Origin: Halomonas binhaiensis
Lineage (GTDB): Bacteria > Pseudomonadota > Gammaproteobacteria > Pseudomonadales > Halomonadaceae
Direction: 5' to 3'
Assembly: GCF_008329985.2 (NCBI RefSeq)
Contig: NZ_CP038437.2
Location: forward strand, 3,286,001 to 3,350,000
Length of the DNA stretch: 64,000 nucleotides
Shown: positions 37,561-44,882 of the stretch, piece after piece
Layout of the letters: each line of letters begins with the position of its first letter
How positions within the stretch are numbered: position 1 is the stretch's first letter
The notes under the pieces: model-generated
Database searches by the model: none
Seen by the model: the letters and a program-made list of their open reading frames with translations, nothing else
What the model was told of the DNA's origin: nothing
Translations under genes and position numbers: made by a program

Positions 37561-38496
37561 TCATGGCTTCTTGCTGCCTTTGTGTCCCAGTACCGCGGCC
37601 GTCACGTCGCTACCTAATGCAAGGTCACGCAGCGCTTCGGCGGCGGGGCTCAAGCGCAGCCCTTTCAGGCAAGCCAATCCCATGGACAAGGGACGCACGT
37701 CATCCTCTAGCTGCAAGGCGGTGAGGCGTCGGCCATCGAAGGCCTTGTCAGTCGTCAGGGGCGTATTGAACAGGGAAAACCCAAAGCCATTCGCCACCAG
37801 CCCGCGAATCATGTCCAGTGACTTGGCGCGATAAGCCACCTGGGGCTTCAGCTCAAGGGTTTCGAAAATCGACAGAAAATACTCGCGGCTCTGCGGCCAA
37901 TCCAGCAGCACCATGGGATATTCGACCAGTTCGGCGAGCTTCACTTGCCCTCTTCCACTCAGGGGATGGTCCTCGGCGACCACGGCATAGGCAGGAAAGC
38001 AATGCAGCGGCGTGAAGTCGATATTGACCGGAATCTGCAGGTCATAGGTGAATGCCAGTTCGAACTCCCCCTGATTGAGCCCCTTGACGATATCCACCTG
38101 GGTTTCTTCGTGACACAGCAGGCTGACCGCCGGGTAAGCATCGGCATAGCGCCGCAGCAACTGGTGCAGGAACACCGGTGCGAAAGTCGGAAAGGCCACC
38201 AGACGCAGCTCGCCGGCAATGTCCTCGCTCAGAGATACCGCAAACTGCTCCAGGCCTTCTGCCTCCCGCAGTAGTTGCTTGGCCCGCACCAGCAACTGTT
38301 TTCCGCTCGGGGTCAACGACAGACCCTGGGCATGATGGCGCACGAAAAGCTGCAGCCCGGTGGTTTCTTCGATCTGCTGAATCGCCGCAGAGATGGAAGG
38401 TTGTGACACATGCAGCTTCCTGGAAGCCAGGGTAACGCTGGACAGTTCACCGGCCACCGTGAAGTAGCGCAACTGCTTTAGCGTGAAGTGAAACAT
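37561..38496 (-). CDS. LysR-family transcriptional regulator
   Basis: The protein of about 311 residues has an N-terminal LysR helix-turn-helix (MFHFTLKQLRYFTVAGELSSVTLASRKLHVSQPSISAAIQQIEE) and an effector-binding domain. The start is ATG 38496; upstream TTG/ATG codons are possible. It is divergent from the flavin monooxygenase gene. The promoter space contains a 54-bp element that recurs at 42544, before the symporter, so it probably controls the whole 38721-44431 segment. Confidence 0.85.
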   Translation of the reverse strand: MFHFTLKQLRYFTVAGELSSVTLASRKLHVSQPSISAAIQQIEETTGLQLFVRHHAQGLSLTPSGKQLLVRAKQLLREAEGLEQFAVSLSEDIAGELRLVAFPTFAPVFLHQLLRRYADAYPAVSLLCHEETQVDIVKGLNQGEFELAFTYDLQIPVNIDFTPLHCFPAYAVVAEDHPLSGRGQVKLAELVEYPMVLLDWPQSREYFLSIFETLELKPQVAYRAKSLDMIRGLVANGFGFSLFNTPLTTDKAFDGRRLTALQLEDDVRPLSMGLACLKGLRLSPAAEALRDLALGSDVTAAVLGHKGSKKP

Positions 38497-38541
38497 GGGT
38501 ACCACCATCAAGATGTCGGGTTTGATGTCGAAAGCCCATTA

Positions 38542-38595
38542 CATAGAAAAAACCGATCCAAAGCCACGAATAACTATATTTTAACTAAGCATGGC
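38542..38595. promoter_or_regulatory. Conserved 54-bp site A, candidate LysR binding region
   Basis: The segment aligns without gaps to 42544-42597 with 37 of 54 identical bases. Conservation is concentrated in a left block (CATAGAAAAAAC) and a right block (CGAATAA then ATATTTTA and TAA). Placement is between lysR and the monooxygenase gene. Confidence 0.65.
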
Positions 38596-38621
38596 GTCCT
38601 CCTAAGCTACCCGCACAACGC

Positions 38622-38697
38622 CAGTTCATAACGTCAGTTCACAAAGACGGTTCATAACGTCAGTTCATAACGTTTATTTATAACGTTTATTTATAAC
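38622..38697 (+). repeat. Tandem 13-bp repeat before the monooxygenase gene
   Basis: Six diverged units (CAGTTCATAACGT, then TTATTTATAACGT) fill the leader between site A and the ribosome binding site of the flavin monooxygenase gene. Confidence 0.75.
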
Positions 38698-38720
38698 AAC
38701 AGCCCACTGGAGGACGGAAT

Positions 38721-40091
38721 ATGACGGAGAAGACAACCCAGATAGATACGCTCGTTGTCGGTGCCGGTCAGGCAGGAGTGGCCATGAGCGAACACCTGAG
38801 CAATCTTGGGGTGCCTCATCTCGTGCTGGAACGTGAGCGGATCGCCGAGCGCTGGCGTACCGCGCGCTGGGATTCGCTGGTGGCCAACGGCCCGGCCTGG
38901 CACGACCGTTTTCCCGGTATGGAATTTGCCGATATTTCCCGCGATGCCTTTGCCACCAAGGAACAGGTGGCCGAGTACTTCGAAGCCTATGCGCGCAAGA
39001 TCAATGCGCCCATTCGCACAGGCGTGGCAGTCCACAAGGTCGAACGCAATGAAGGCCGGCCAGGCTTCACCATTGCGACTTCCGAAGGGTTGATCGAGGC
39101 CCAGCGTGTCGTCGCCGCTACGGGACCTTTCCAGCGTCCGATCATTCCGCCGATCGCACCGGACGACGCGTCCATCACACAGCTGCATTCCAGCGCATAC
39201 CGCAACCCGCAACAGCTTCCCGAGGGAGCGGTGCTGGTGGTTGGAGCAGGCTCATCAGGCGTGCAGATTGCTGATGAGCTGCAACGTTCCGGCAAGTCGG
39301 TCTATCTGTCGGTGGGGCCCCACGACCGCCCTCCCCGTGCCTACCGCAACCGTGACTTCTGCTGGTGGCTGGGAGTGCTTGGTGAATGGGACGCCGCCGC
39401 CATGAAGCCAGGCACGGAGCACGTCACCATCGCAGTCAGTGGCGCGCGTGGCGGCCAGACCATCGACTTCCGCCGCCTTGCCTATCAGGGCATCACCCTG
39501 GTCGGGCGCACGCAGGCTTTCAATAATGGCACAGTGACCTTCGAGCAGGACCTGGCCGAGAACCTGGCACGCGGTGATGACAACTATCTGTCGCTGCTGG
39601 ATGCCGCCGATGACTACATTGCCCGCAATGGCCTCGATCTCCCGGAAGAGCCGGAAGCCCGTGCCACCCTGCCGGACCCGCAATGCGTAACCCATCCGCT
39701 GCAGCAGCTCGACCTGGCCGAAGCCGGCATCACTGCGATCATCTGGGCCACCGGCTTTGCCGTGGACTACAGCTGGCTGCAGGTCGATGCCTTCGATGCC
39801 AACGGCAAGCCACGCCATCAGCGTGGTGTATCGAGCGAGCCCGGTGTCTATTTCGTTGGCCTGCCCTGGCTGTCGCGGCGTGGCTCCAGCTTCATCTGGG
39901 GGGTGTGGCACGATGCCAAGTTCATCGCCGACCACATCGCCACGCAGCGCCAGTACTTCGTCTACCACGACAGCGCGCAGGCCCAGCATTCACGAGTTCA
40001 GAATTCACAAGCTCAGGATTCAAAAGACGTTCAGGACTCCCCCGTTCGAGCCTCTCAGGCTCAGGACCCGCAAGTTCAAGCTGCCAACTGA
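38721..40091 (+). CDS. Flavin-dependent monooxygenase (FMO-like)
   Basis: The 456-residue protein has an FAD-binding GAGQAG at 14-19 and a second, NADPH-binding, GAGSSG motif near residue 174. Its layout is that of single-component N- or S-oxidising flavoprotein monooxygenases. It heads a cluster with RidA, DUF1028 and an ArgE-like deacylase, so it probably oxidises a nitrogen compound to an imine or hydroxylamine that the next enzymes process. The last ~35 residues are a low-complexity tail (SQAQD-like) produced by a 15-bp tandem expansion and are unlikely to be part of the fold. GGAGG precedes the ATG. Confidence 0.8.
   Translation: MTEKTTQIDTLVVGAGQAGVAMSEHLSNLGVPHLVLERERIAERWRTARWDSLVANGPAWHDRFPGMEFADISRDAFATKEQVAEYFEAYARKINAPIRTGVAVHKVERNEGRPGFTIATSEGLIEAQRVVAATGPFQRPIIPPIAPDDASITQLHSSAYRNPQQLPEGAVLVVGAGSSGVQIADELQRSGKSVYLSVGPHDRPPRAYRNRDFCWWLGVLGEWDAAAMKPGTEHVTIAVSGARGGQTIDFRRLAYQGITLVGRTQAFNNGTVTFEQDLAENLARGDDNYLSLLDAADDYIARNGLDLPEEPEARATLPDPQCVTHPLQQLDLAEAGITAIIWATGFAVDYSWLQVDAFDANGKPRHQRGVSSEPGVYFVGLPWLSRRGSSFIWGVWHDAKFIADHIATQRQYFVYHDSAQAQHSRVQNSQAQDSKDVQDSPVRASQAQDPQVQAAN
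39988..40085 (+). repeat. In-frame tandem repeat forming the monooxygenase C-terminal tail
   Basis: ATTCACGAGTTCAGA-type 15-bp units at 39988, 40003 and 40018 and more diverged copies after them encode a Gln/Ser/Asp-rich tail. Confidence 0.7.
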
Positions 40092-40105
40092 TCGAGGCCA
40101 AGTCG

Positions 40106-40531
40106 ATGCCGACGCATACCCGTATCCGCATGTTCAATACCAAGGAAACGTATCCGAATCAGTCATTGGATAACGACTTGTGCCAAGCCGTTCGCGCGGG
40201 CAATACCCTCTATGTACGCGGCCAGGTCGGGACCGATTTCGAGGGACGTCTAGTTGGCCTTGGCGACCCTGCCGCCCAGGCCGAGCAAGCCATGAAGAAC
40301 GTCAAGCAACTGCTCGAAGAAGCCGGTTCCGAGCTGAGCCATATCGTCAAGACCACCACCTATATCACCGACCCGCGCTTTCGCGAGCCGGTCTACCGCG
40401 AAGTGGGCAAGTGGCTCAAGGGTGTCTTCCCGATCTCCACAGGACTGGTGGTCGCTGGGCTCGCCCAGCCCGAGTGGCTGATGGAAATCGACGTAATCGC
40501 TGTCATCCCCGACCAGGAGAGTGCGCTATGA
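40106..40531 (+). CDS. RidA family protein (enamine/imine deaminase)
   Basis: The protein has 141 residues from ATG 40106. It belongs to the Rid/YjgF/YER057c family: GNTLYVRGQVGTDFEG, QAEQAMKNVKQLLEEAGSELSHIVKTTTYITD and a final AQPEWLMEIDVIAV. The typical active-site arginine in the R-[DN]-CxxQ-like end is not obvious, so it may belong to an Rid subfamily other than canonical RidA. It hydrolyses reactive imines or enamines, consistent with a neighbouring flavin oxidase. The next gene overlaps its stop by 4 bp. Confidence 0.78.
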   Translation: MPTHTRIRMFNTKETYPNQSLDNDLCQAVRAGNTLYVRGQVGTDFEGRLVGLGDPAAQAEQAMKNVKQLLEEAGSELSHIVKTTTYITDPRFREPVYREVGKWLKGVFPISTGLVVAGLAQPEWLMEIDVIAVIPDQESAL

Positions 40532-41202
40532 CCTTTTCCATTGCCGGCTTCTGCCGCGACACCGGACAGTTCGGCACCGCCATCAGCTCTTCGAGCATTT
40601 GCGTGGCCAGCCGTTGCCCCTTCATTGCGCCTGGCAGGGGTGTCGTCCTGACCCAGAACGTCACCAATCCAGCGCTGGGCCTGCTTGGCGTGCAACTGCT
40701 TCAGGAAGGGCTGGACGCCGAACAGGTGCTGGCCCGCCTCATCGAAAGCGAACAGTACCCGGAGTGGCGCCAGTTGCAGGTGCTCGATGGCCAGGGTCGC
40801 AGTGCCATGCACAGCGGTACAGAGACGCTGGGTATCCATGCCACCCGCCAGGGTCGCGACTGCGTGGCCGGCGGCAATATGCTGGCAGACAGCAAGGTGA
40901 TCAGCGCCATGGTCGCGGCCTTCGAAGCCCACACGGGTGAACTCGCCGAACGCTTGCTGGCGGCCATGGATGCCGGGCTGGCCGCCGGGGGGGAAATGGG
41001 GCCCGTCTACTCGGCAGGGCTGAAGGTCACCGATCAGGCCAGTTGGCCAGTGGTCGACCTGCGGGTCGACTGGCATATCGCCCCCTTGAGCGAATTGCGC
41101 ATGATCTGGGAAAACTATCTGCCCCAGCGCGACGCCTATGTGTGCCGGGCAATACAGCCGGACCAGTCGCCGTCCTATGGTGTGCCGGGCGATCAGCGCT
41201 AG
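40528..41202 (+). CDS. DUF1028 family Ntn-hydrolase-like protein
   Basis: The 224-residue protein begins MTFSIAGFCRDTGQFGTAISSSS and carries the DUF1028 features VLTQNVTNPALG, GLDAEQVLARLIESE and a CVAGGNMLADSKVI stretch. The family has an Ntn-hydrolase-like fold and unknown substrate. It is often found next to Rid and peptidase/deacylase genes, as here. Its start overlaps the RidA stop (ATGA), so translation is coupled. Confidence 0.85.
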   Translation: MTFSIAGFCRDTGQFGTAISSSSICVASRCPFIAPGRGVVLTQNVTNPALGLLGVQLLQEGLDAEQVLARLIESEQYPEWRQLQVLDGQGRSAMHSGTETLGIHATRQGRDCVAGGNMLADSKVISAMVAAFEAHTGELAERLLAAMDAGLAAGGEMGPVYSAGLKVTDQASWPVVDLRVDWHIAPLSELRMIWENYLPQRDAYVCRAIQPDQSPSYGVPGDQR

Positions 41203-41289
41203 GTTCTGAGCGAAAGTGCCTGCGCCGAGCGTATCAGCGCCCACATCACACGGACAGACCCACTCGTTTTCAACAGAGCCGGATTCCTC

Positions 41290-42492
41290 ATGTCGCAAGC
41301 ATCTACCGTCGATTTGCTCGCTGAGTTGGTGGCATTCGATACCACCAGCCATCGTTCCAACCTACCGCTCATCGCGTTCATCGAGAGCTACCTGACGCGT
41401 CATGGAGTGAGTTCTCGTCGCGTGCTCAATGCAACAGGGGACAAGGCCAACCTCTATGCCACCATCGGCCCGGTAGATCGCTCTGGTGTGATGCTTTCCG
41501 GGCATACCGATACCGTGCCGGTCACCGGCCAGGCATGGCAATTCGAGCCCTTTCAGCTGACCGCCGAGGGCGAGCGCCTGTATGGACGCGGCACCGCCGA
41601 CATGAAGGGCTTTCTCGCTGCCGTGCTGGCCGCCGTGCCGGCGATGGTCAAGGCCGATCTTGCCGTGCCCATCCATCTGGCGTTTTCCCACGACGAGGAA
41701 GTCGGCTGCCTGGGCGTACGCAGCCTGATCGCCGACCTGGCCCGCTATCCGCAGCAGCCGGTGGCCTGCGTGGTTGGCGAGCCGACATCCATGCGCCTGG
41801 CCACCGCGCACAAGGGCAAGCTGGCGGTACGCCTGCATGTACGTGGCAAGGCTTGCCATTCCGGCATGGCACCGGAAGGGGTCAACGCCATTCATGCTGC
41901 CGCCCGGCTGGTGGCCTGGGTCGAGGACAAGGCCACTGAGAAGGCCAGGCTAGGCCCCTTCGACGAGCGCTTCGCTATTCCCCACACCACGCTTCAGGTC
42001 GGTACGATCCAAGGTGGTGCAGCCTTGAACATCGTGCCCCAGGATTGCCAGCTCGACTTGGAGATTCGCAATGTTCCCGAGGATGACCCCGAGGCCCTGC
42101 TCGAGGAACTGATGGCTCTGGCAGCAAAGTTGACAAGCGAGATGCGCAAGACTCATGCCGACGCCGATATCCACATGGAGCGGCTCAGTGACTATCCCGG
42201 CTTGTCGATGGCCGACGATGATGCGCTGGTGGGATTCATTCTGGCGCTGCTCGACGACCGCACCCGCGAACGCATCGGCTATGGCACCGAAGGCGGGCTT
42301 TTCCAGCACGAACTGGGCATTCCCACCCTGGTCTGCGGCCCCGGCAGCATGGCCCAGGGACATCAGCCCGACGAGTTCGTGACCCGCGACCAACTGGCCC
42401 GCTGCGACGCCTTTCTGGCGCGCCTTATCACGGCTCTGGAAAGTGCTGAAGCCCGGCAATGCTTGACGACCGGCTCACTGCTGGTGGGTTGA
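41290..42492 (+). CDS. ArgE-like M20 deacylase (acetylornithine deacetylase family)
   Basis: The 400-residue zinc hydrolase has the ArgE/DapE metal-site motifs: GHTDTVPV (H, D), GRGTADMKGF (D), FSHDEEVGCLG (EE pair) and GEPTSM, with a late GTEGGLFQ histidine partner. The family removes acyl groups from N-acyl amino acids. Its place among a flavin oxidase, RidA and DUF1028 gene argues for a catabolic substrate and not arginine biosynthesis. Confidence 0.83.
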   Translation: MSQASTVDLLAELVAFDTTSHRSNLPLIAFIESYLTRHGVSSRRVLNATGDKANLYATIGPVDRSGVMLSGHTDTVPVTGQAWQFEPFQLTAEGERLYGRGTADMKGFLAAVLAAVPAMVKADLAVPIHLAFSHDEEVGCLGVRSLIADLARYPQQPVACVVGEPTSMRLATAHKGKLAVRLHVRGKACHSGMAPEGVNAIHAAARLVAWVEDKATEKARLGPFDERFAIPHTTLQVGTIQGGAALNIVPQDCQLDLEIRNVPEDDPEALLEELMALAAKLTSEMRKTHADADIHMERLSDYPGLSMADDDALVGFILALLDDRTRERIGYGTEGGLFQHELGIPTLVCGPGSMAQGHQPDEFVTRDQLARCDAFLARLITALESAEARQCLTTGSLLVG

Positions 42493-42843
42493 TGGAGAGC
42501 TAATGGAGGGCTGGCAGCGCTGTCTTGCCTGGCACCGCCCTTGCATAGAAAAAACTGAGGATGCTGTTCGAATAATAATATTTTAGTTAACCAAGGCCCT
42601 GGGGCTATCGTAATTCTCGCAGCACCTACAACAACACCTACAACAACGGAGACCCTTCCCCATGACGAGCTATCTCTTTTACTAGGCATCTCTTGTCAGG
42701 CACAAGCTGCACTCAGGCTTGCGCTGCTCGGCACTGCCAATCACAGACACATTTCAATAATGCTGCTCCCTATCCGCTGCGTGCCTGCCATGCGGTACGG
42801 GACGGGCGTGCCCCATGCCCACCATCAACCAACAGGAGATGAC
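42493..42843. other. 351-bp leader upstream of the small membrane gene and symporter
   Basis: Apart from the conserved site B (42544-42597) no gene was recognised here. Confidence 0.6.
42544..42597. promoter_or_regulatory. Conserved 54-bp site B, candidate LysR binding region
   Basis: This aligns without gaps to 38542-38595 (37 of 54 identical), including both conserved blocks. It sits about 250 bp upstream of the 30-residue gene and symporter and suggests co-regulation with the monooxygenase gene. Confidence 0.65.
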
Positions 42844-42936
42844 ATGGAATCCTGGACTTTCCTCGCATTCGCTATCGCTTCCGCCATCACGCTGGGCCTG
42901 GCCGTCGCGGCCCTGCTGCTCGAACGGCGCAGTTGA
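42844..42936 (+). CDS. 30-residue single-span membrane peptide, putative symporter subunit
   Basis: The frame from ATG 42844 to TGA 42936 encodes one hydrophobic helix (MESWTFLAFAIASAITLG, then LAVAALLLERRS) with a positive C-terminus. A strong ribosome site (AGGAG, 6 bp before ATG) and its position 67 bp ahead of a sodium:solute symporter support expression. Small one-helix subunits of this kind (MetS-type) accompany some sodium-coupled amino-acid importers. It is too short for normal gene finding. The symporter's own ribosome site is separate. Confidence 0.7.
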   Translation: MESWTFLAFAIASAITLGLAVAALLLERRS

Positions 42937-42973
42937 TTCATCACAGCAATTCATCACAGCCATCCATCACAAC
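42935..42973 (+). repeat. Tandem repeat anchored on the stop of the small gene
   Basis: About three 12-14 bp units with the core ATTCATCACAGC begin within the TGA stop codon of the 30-residue gene. Confidence 0.65.
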
Positions 42974-43003
42974 AACGACAACCCTGTTTCAAGGAGCCCT
43001 CTG

Positions 43004-44431
43004 ATGTTGAACTGGCTACTGCTGGGGGTTTCAGCCGCGCTGCTGATTGCCCTGTCGCTCTATTCCATGCGTGCCGCGGGAGACAAGGAGGAATCCGGTT
43101 TCCTGGTGGCCAACAACTCTCTCGGCCCTTTCGTCGCGGCAGCCACCCTGGTCGCTACCGGCTACAGTGGCTTCGTGTTCATCGGCTCCCCCGGGGTGGC
43201 CTATGAATACGGCTCGCTCGAGCTGTTCTCGAACACCTTCTATACCCCGGCCTTCCTGATTGCCACGCTGTTCTTCGCCAACTACCTGCGCCGCAAGGCC
43301 GCTACGCTGGGCAGCCGGACAATCCCCGAATACATCGCCCAGACGCATTCCTCCGGACAGGCAGGACGCTGGTTACAAGGCATCGTGGCGCTGATCATTC
43401 TGTTGCTGCTGGGGGTATTCCTGGTATCCCAGATCAAGGCCATCGGCCTGCTGGTATCGGGATGGCTCGGGGTATCGCCGGTCATGGGTGCCTTGCTGAT
43501 CACGCTGCTGGTCATCGGCTACACCATGTTCGGCGGCCTGCGTGCCGTGGCCTGGACCGATGCCGTCATGGTCCTGGGCATGGTGCTGGGCTCCTGCATC
43601 ATCGCTTATGTGGTGTTCGTCGAAATCGGGCTTGGCGAACTGATCGGCAAGCTCAACGTCATCGATCCTGAATTTGCCAATCCCACCACTGGCGCGCCCT
43701 ATGGCGACAGCCCGGCCTCCGCGTTTCTGCTGTTGCCCTATGCCTTCCTGTGGGCCGCTGCCCTGCCCTTCATGTCGGTACGCTTCCTGGCCATCAAGAA
43801 GGACGTGAGCATGGCGCGGGTGGGCATCTGGGTCACCGTGCTGGGTTTGCTGCTCAACTTCACACCCCTGGCGGGGCTGTATGCCAAGGCCTATTTCCCC
43901 GACCTGGCCACAGCCGACCTGGCCATGCCGACCTTCCTCGAACACGGTGTCGGCCCCTTGATGTCGAGCGTGATCACGCTGTTCATCCTGTTTGCCATGA
44001 AGTCGACGGCCAACTCGCTGATGCATACCGTATCGACCGCGCTGTCCTACGACCTGCGTTCCGCCCTGGGTCGACACGAAGGCTTCACCACCACCATGAC
44101 CTTCAACCGCCTGATGGTGTTGATTGTCGGCATCTGCGCCTTCATCGGCATGGCCTATCTGCCACCGGTGATGATCCTGTGGCTGGGCATCCTCGGCAAC
44201 GGCACCCTGATGGCTTCCCTGTTCGGCGTCACCCTGTGTTCGACCTTCTGGCAGGGCAACAGCACCGGCGCCTTCGCCTCCATCGCCGCTGGCTTTGGCG
44301 TCAGCGCCTACCTGTTGCTGGGCACGGATCTCGGCTGGGTACAGGGCCCGCTCTACGGCTGCCTCGCCTCCGCCGCCTGCTACATCGGCGTCAGCCTCGC
44401 CACTCGGCAAAGTGCCGCGTTGGCTACTTGA
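43004..44431 (+). CDS. Sodium:solute symporter family transporter
   Basis: The protein has 475 residues from ATG 43004, which follows AAGGAG by 7 bp; the longer frame to 42815 is rejected because it would swallow the small gene region. SSS-family hallmarks include the N-terminal segment SGFLVANNSLGPFVAAATLVATGYS and about 13 transmembrane helices. It is likely the sodium-driven importer for the substrate of the monooxygenase/deacylase cluster. A strong hairpin terminator follows. Confidence 0.85.
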   Translation: MLNWLLLGVSAALLIALSLYSMRAAGDKEESGFLVANNSLGPFVAAATLVATGYSGFVFIGSPGVAYEYGSLELFSNTFYTPAFLIATLFFANYLRRKAATLGSRTIPEYIAQTHSSGQAGRWLQGIVALIILLLLGVFLVSQIKAIGLLVSGWLGVSPVMGALLITLLVIGYTMFGGLRAVAWTDAVMVLGMVLGSCIIAYVVFVEIGLGELIGKLNVIDPEFANPTTGAPYGDSPASAFLLLPYAFLWAAALPFMSVRFLAIKKDVSMARVGIWVTVLGLLLNFTPLAGLYAKAYFPDLATADLAMPTFLEHGVGPLMSSVITLFILFAMKSTANSLMHTVSTALSYDLRSALGRHEGFTTTMTFNRLMVLIVGICAFIGMAYLPPVMILWLGILGNGTLMASLFGVTLCSTFWQGNSTGAFASIAAGFGVSAYLLLGTDLGWVQGPLYGCLASAACYIGVSLATRQSAALAT

Positions 44432-44446
44432 AGAACAACGCCCCTG

Positions 44447-44477
44447 CCCCAGTCGCCAAGTTCATTGGCGGCTGGGG
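44447..44477 (+). terminator. Hairpin terminator after the symporter
   Basis: CCCCAGTCGCCAA at 44447-44459 pairs with TTGGCGGCTGGGG at 44465-44477 (13 bp, one G-T pair) around a 5-base loop. Confidence 0.7.
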
Positions 44478-44559
44478 GCTCGGAGAGATGAGATAAGGGC
44501 TAGCCTAAGTATCCCAGGTGACAGATAGGGACAGGCGACGGAGCCTGGTGATGGTTTCT

Positions 44560-44663
44560 TTAGTGCATGGACGGCGAATAGGTCACGCCGAAGCGGCCAG
44601 CCATTTCCAGAAGGCGCTTATCCAGGGTCCACAAGCGTGTTTCGCGTCGATGAATACGCTCAT
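44560..44663 (-). pseudogene. VapC toxin remnant
   Basis: An ATG at 44663 overlaps the antitoxin stop by 4 bp, as in a normal vapBC operon. Only about nine codons of the toxin start remain in that frame. The toxin C-terminus (RLWTLDKRLLEMAGRFGV, ending at 44560) is preserved in another frame. Roughly three quarters of a PIN-domain toxin gene has been deleted. Confidence 0.65.
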
Positions 44664-44869
44664 GGCTCGCTCGGTTCCTCGCGACGGCGCGGTATGTCCT
44701 GCGTGTCCGGTGCAGCAGCGCCTAGGGCGGCAAGACGACGGGCTGCCTGTACACGCACATAGGTCTTCAACGCCTCTCGCAAGAGGTCCGACGGTTTATC
44801 CAGTCCCGGGTCGGCCACTTCCAACGCCTGTTCGTATAAGGCGTCATCCATCGTGATAGTGATGCGCAT
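44660..44869 (-). CDS. VapB-like antitoxin (DUF2191/ribbon-helix-helix family)
   Basis: The 69-residue protein has the N-terminal strand MRITITMDDALYEQALEVAD and a helical LSDLLREAL-like segment typical of VapB antitoxins that pair with PIN-domain VapC ribonucleases. Its toxin gene immediately downstream is deleted and frameshifted, so the antitoxin is an orphan, perhaps kept as a DNA-binding or cross-protective protein. It precedes no other recognised toxin. Confidence 0.75.
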   Translation of the reverse strand: MRITITMDDALYEQALEVADPGLDKPSDLLREALKTYVRVQAARRLAALGAAAPDTQDIPRRREEPSEP

Positions 44870-44882
44870 GGCAATACCTCAT

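Noticed and set aside
42815..43003. N-terminal extension of the symporter to 42815
   Set aside because: It would overlap the separate 30-residue gene in another frame; ATG 43004 has its own AAGGAG.
43373..44410. 345-codon minus-strand open frame
   Set aside because: Antisense shadow of the symporter at 43004-44431; low-complexity, Gly/Gln/His-rich translation.
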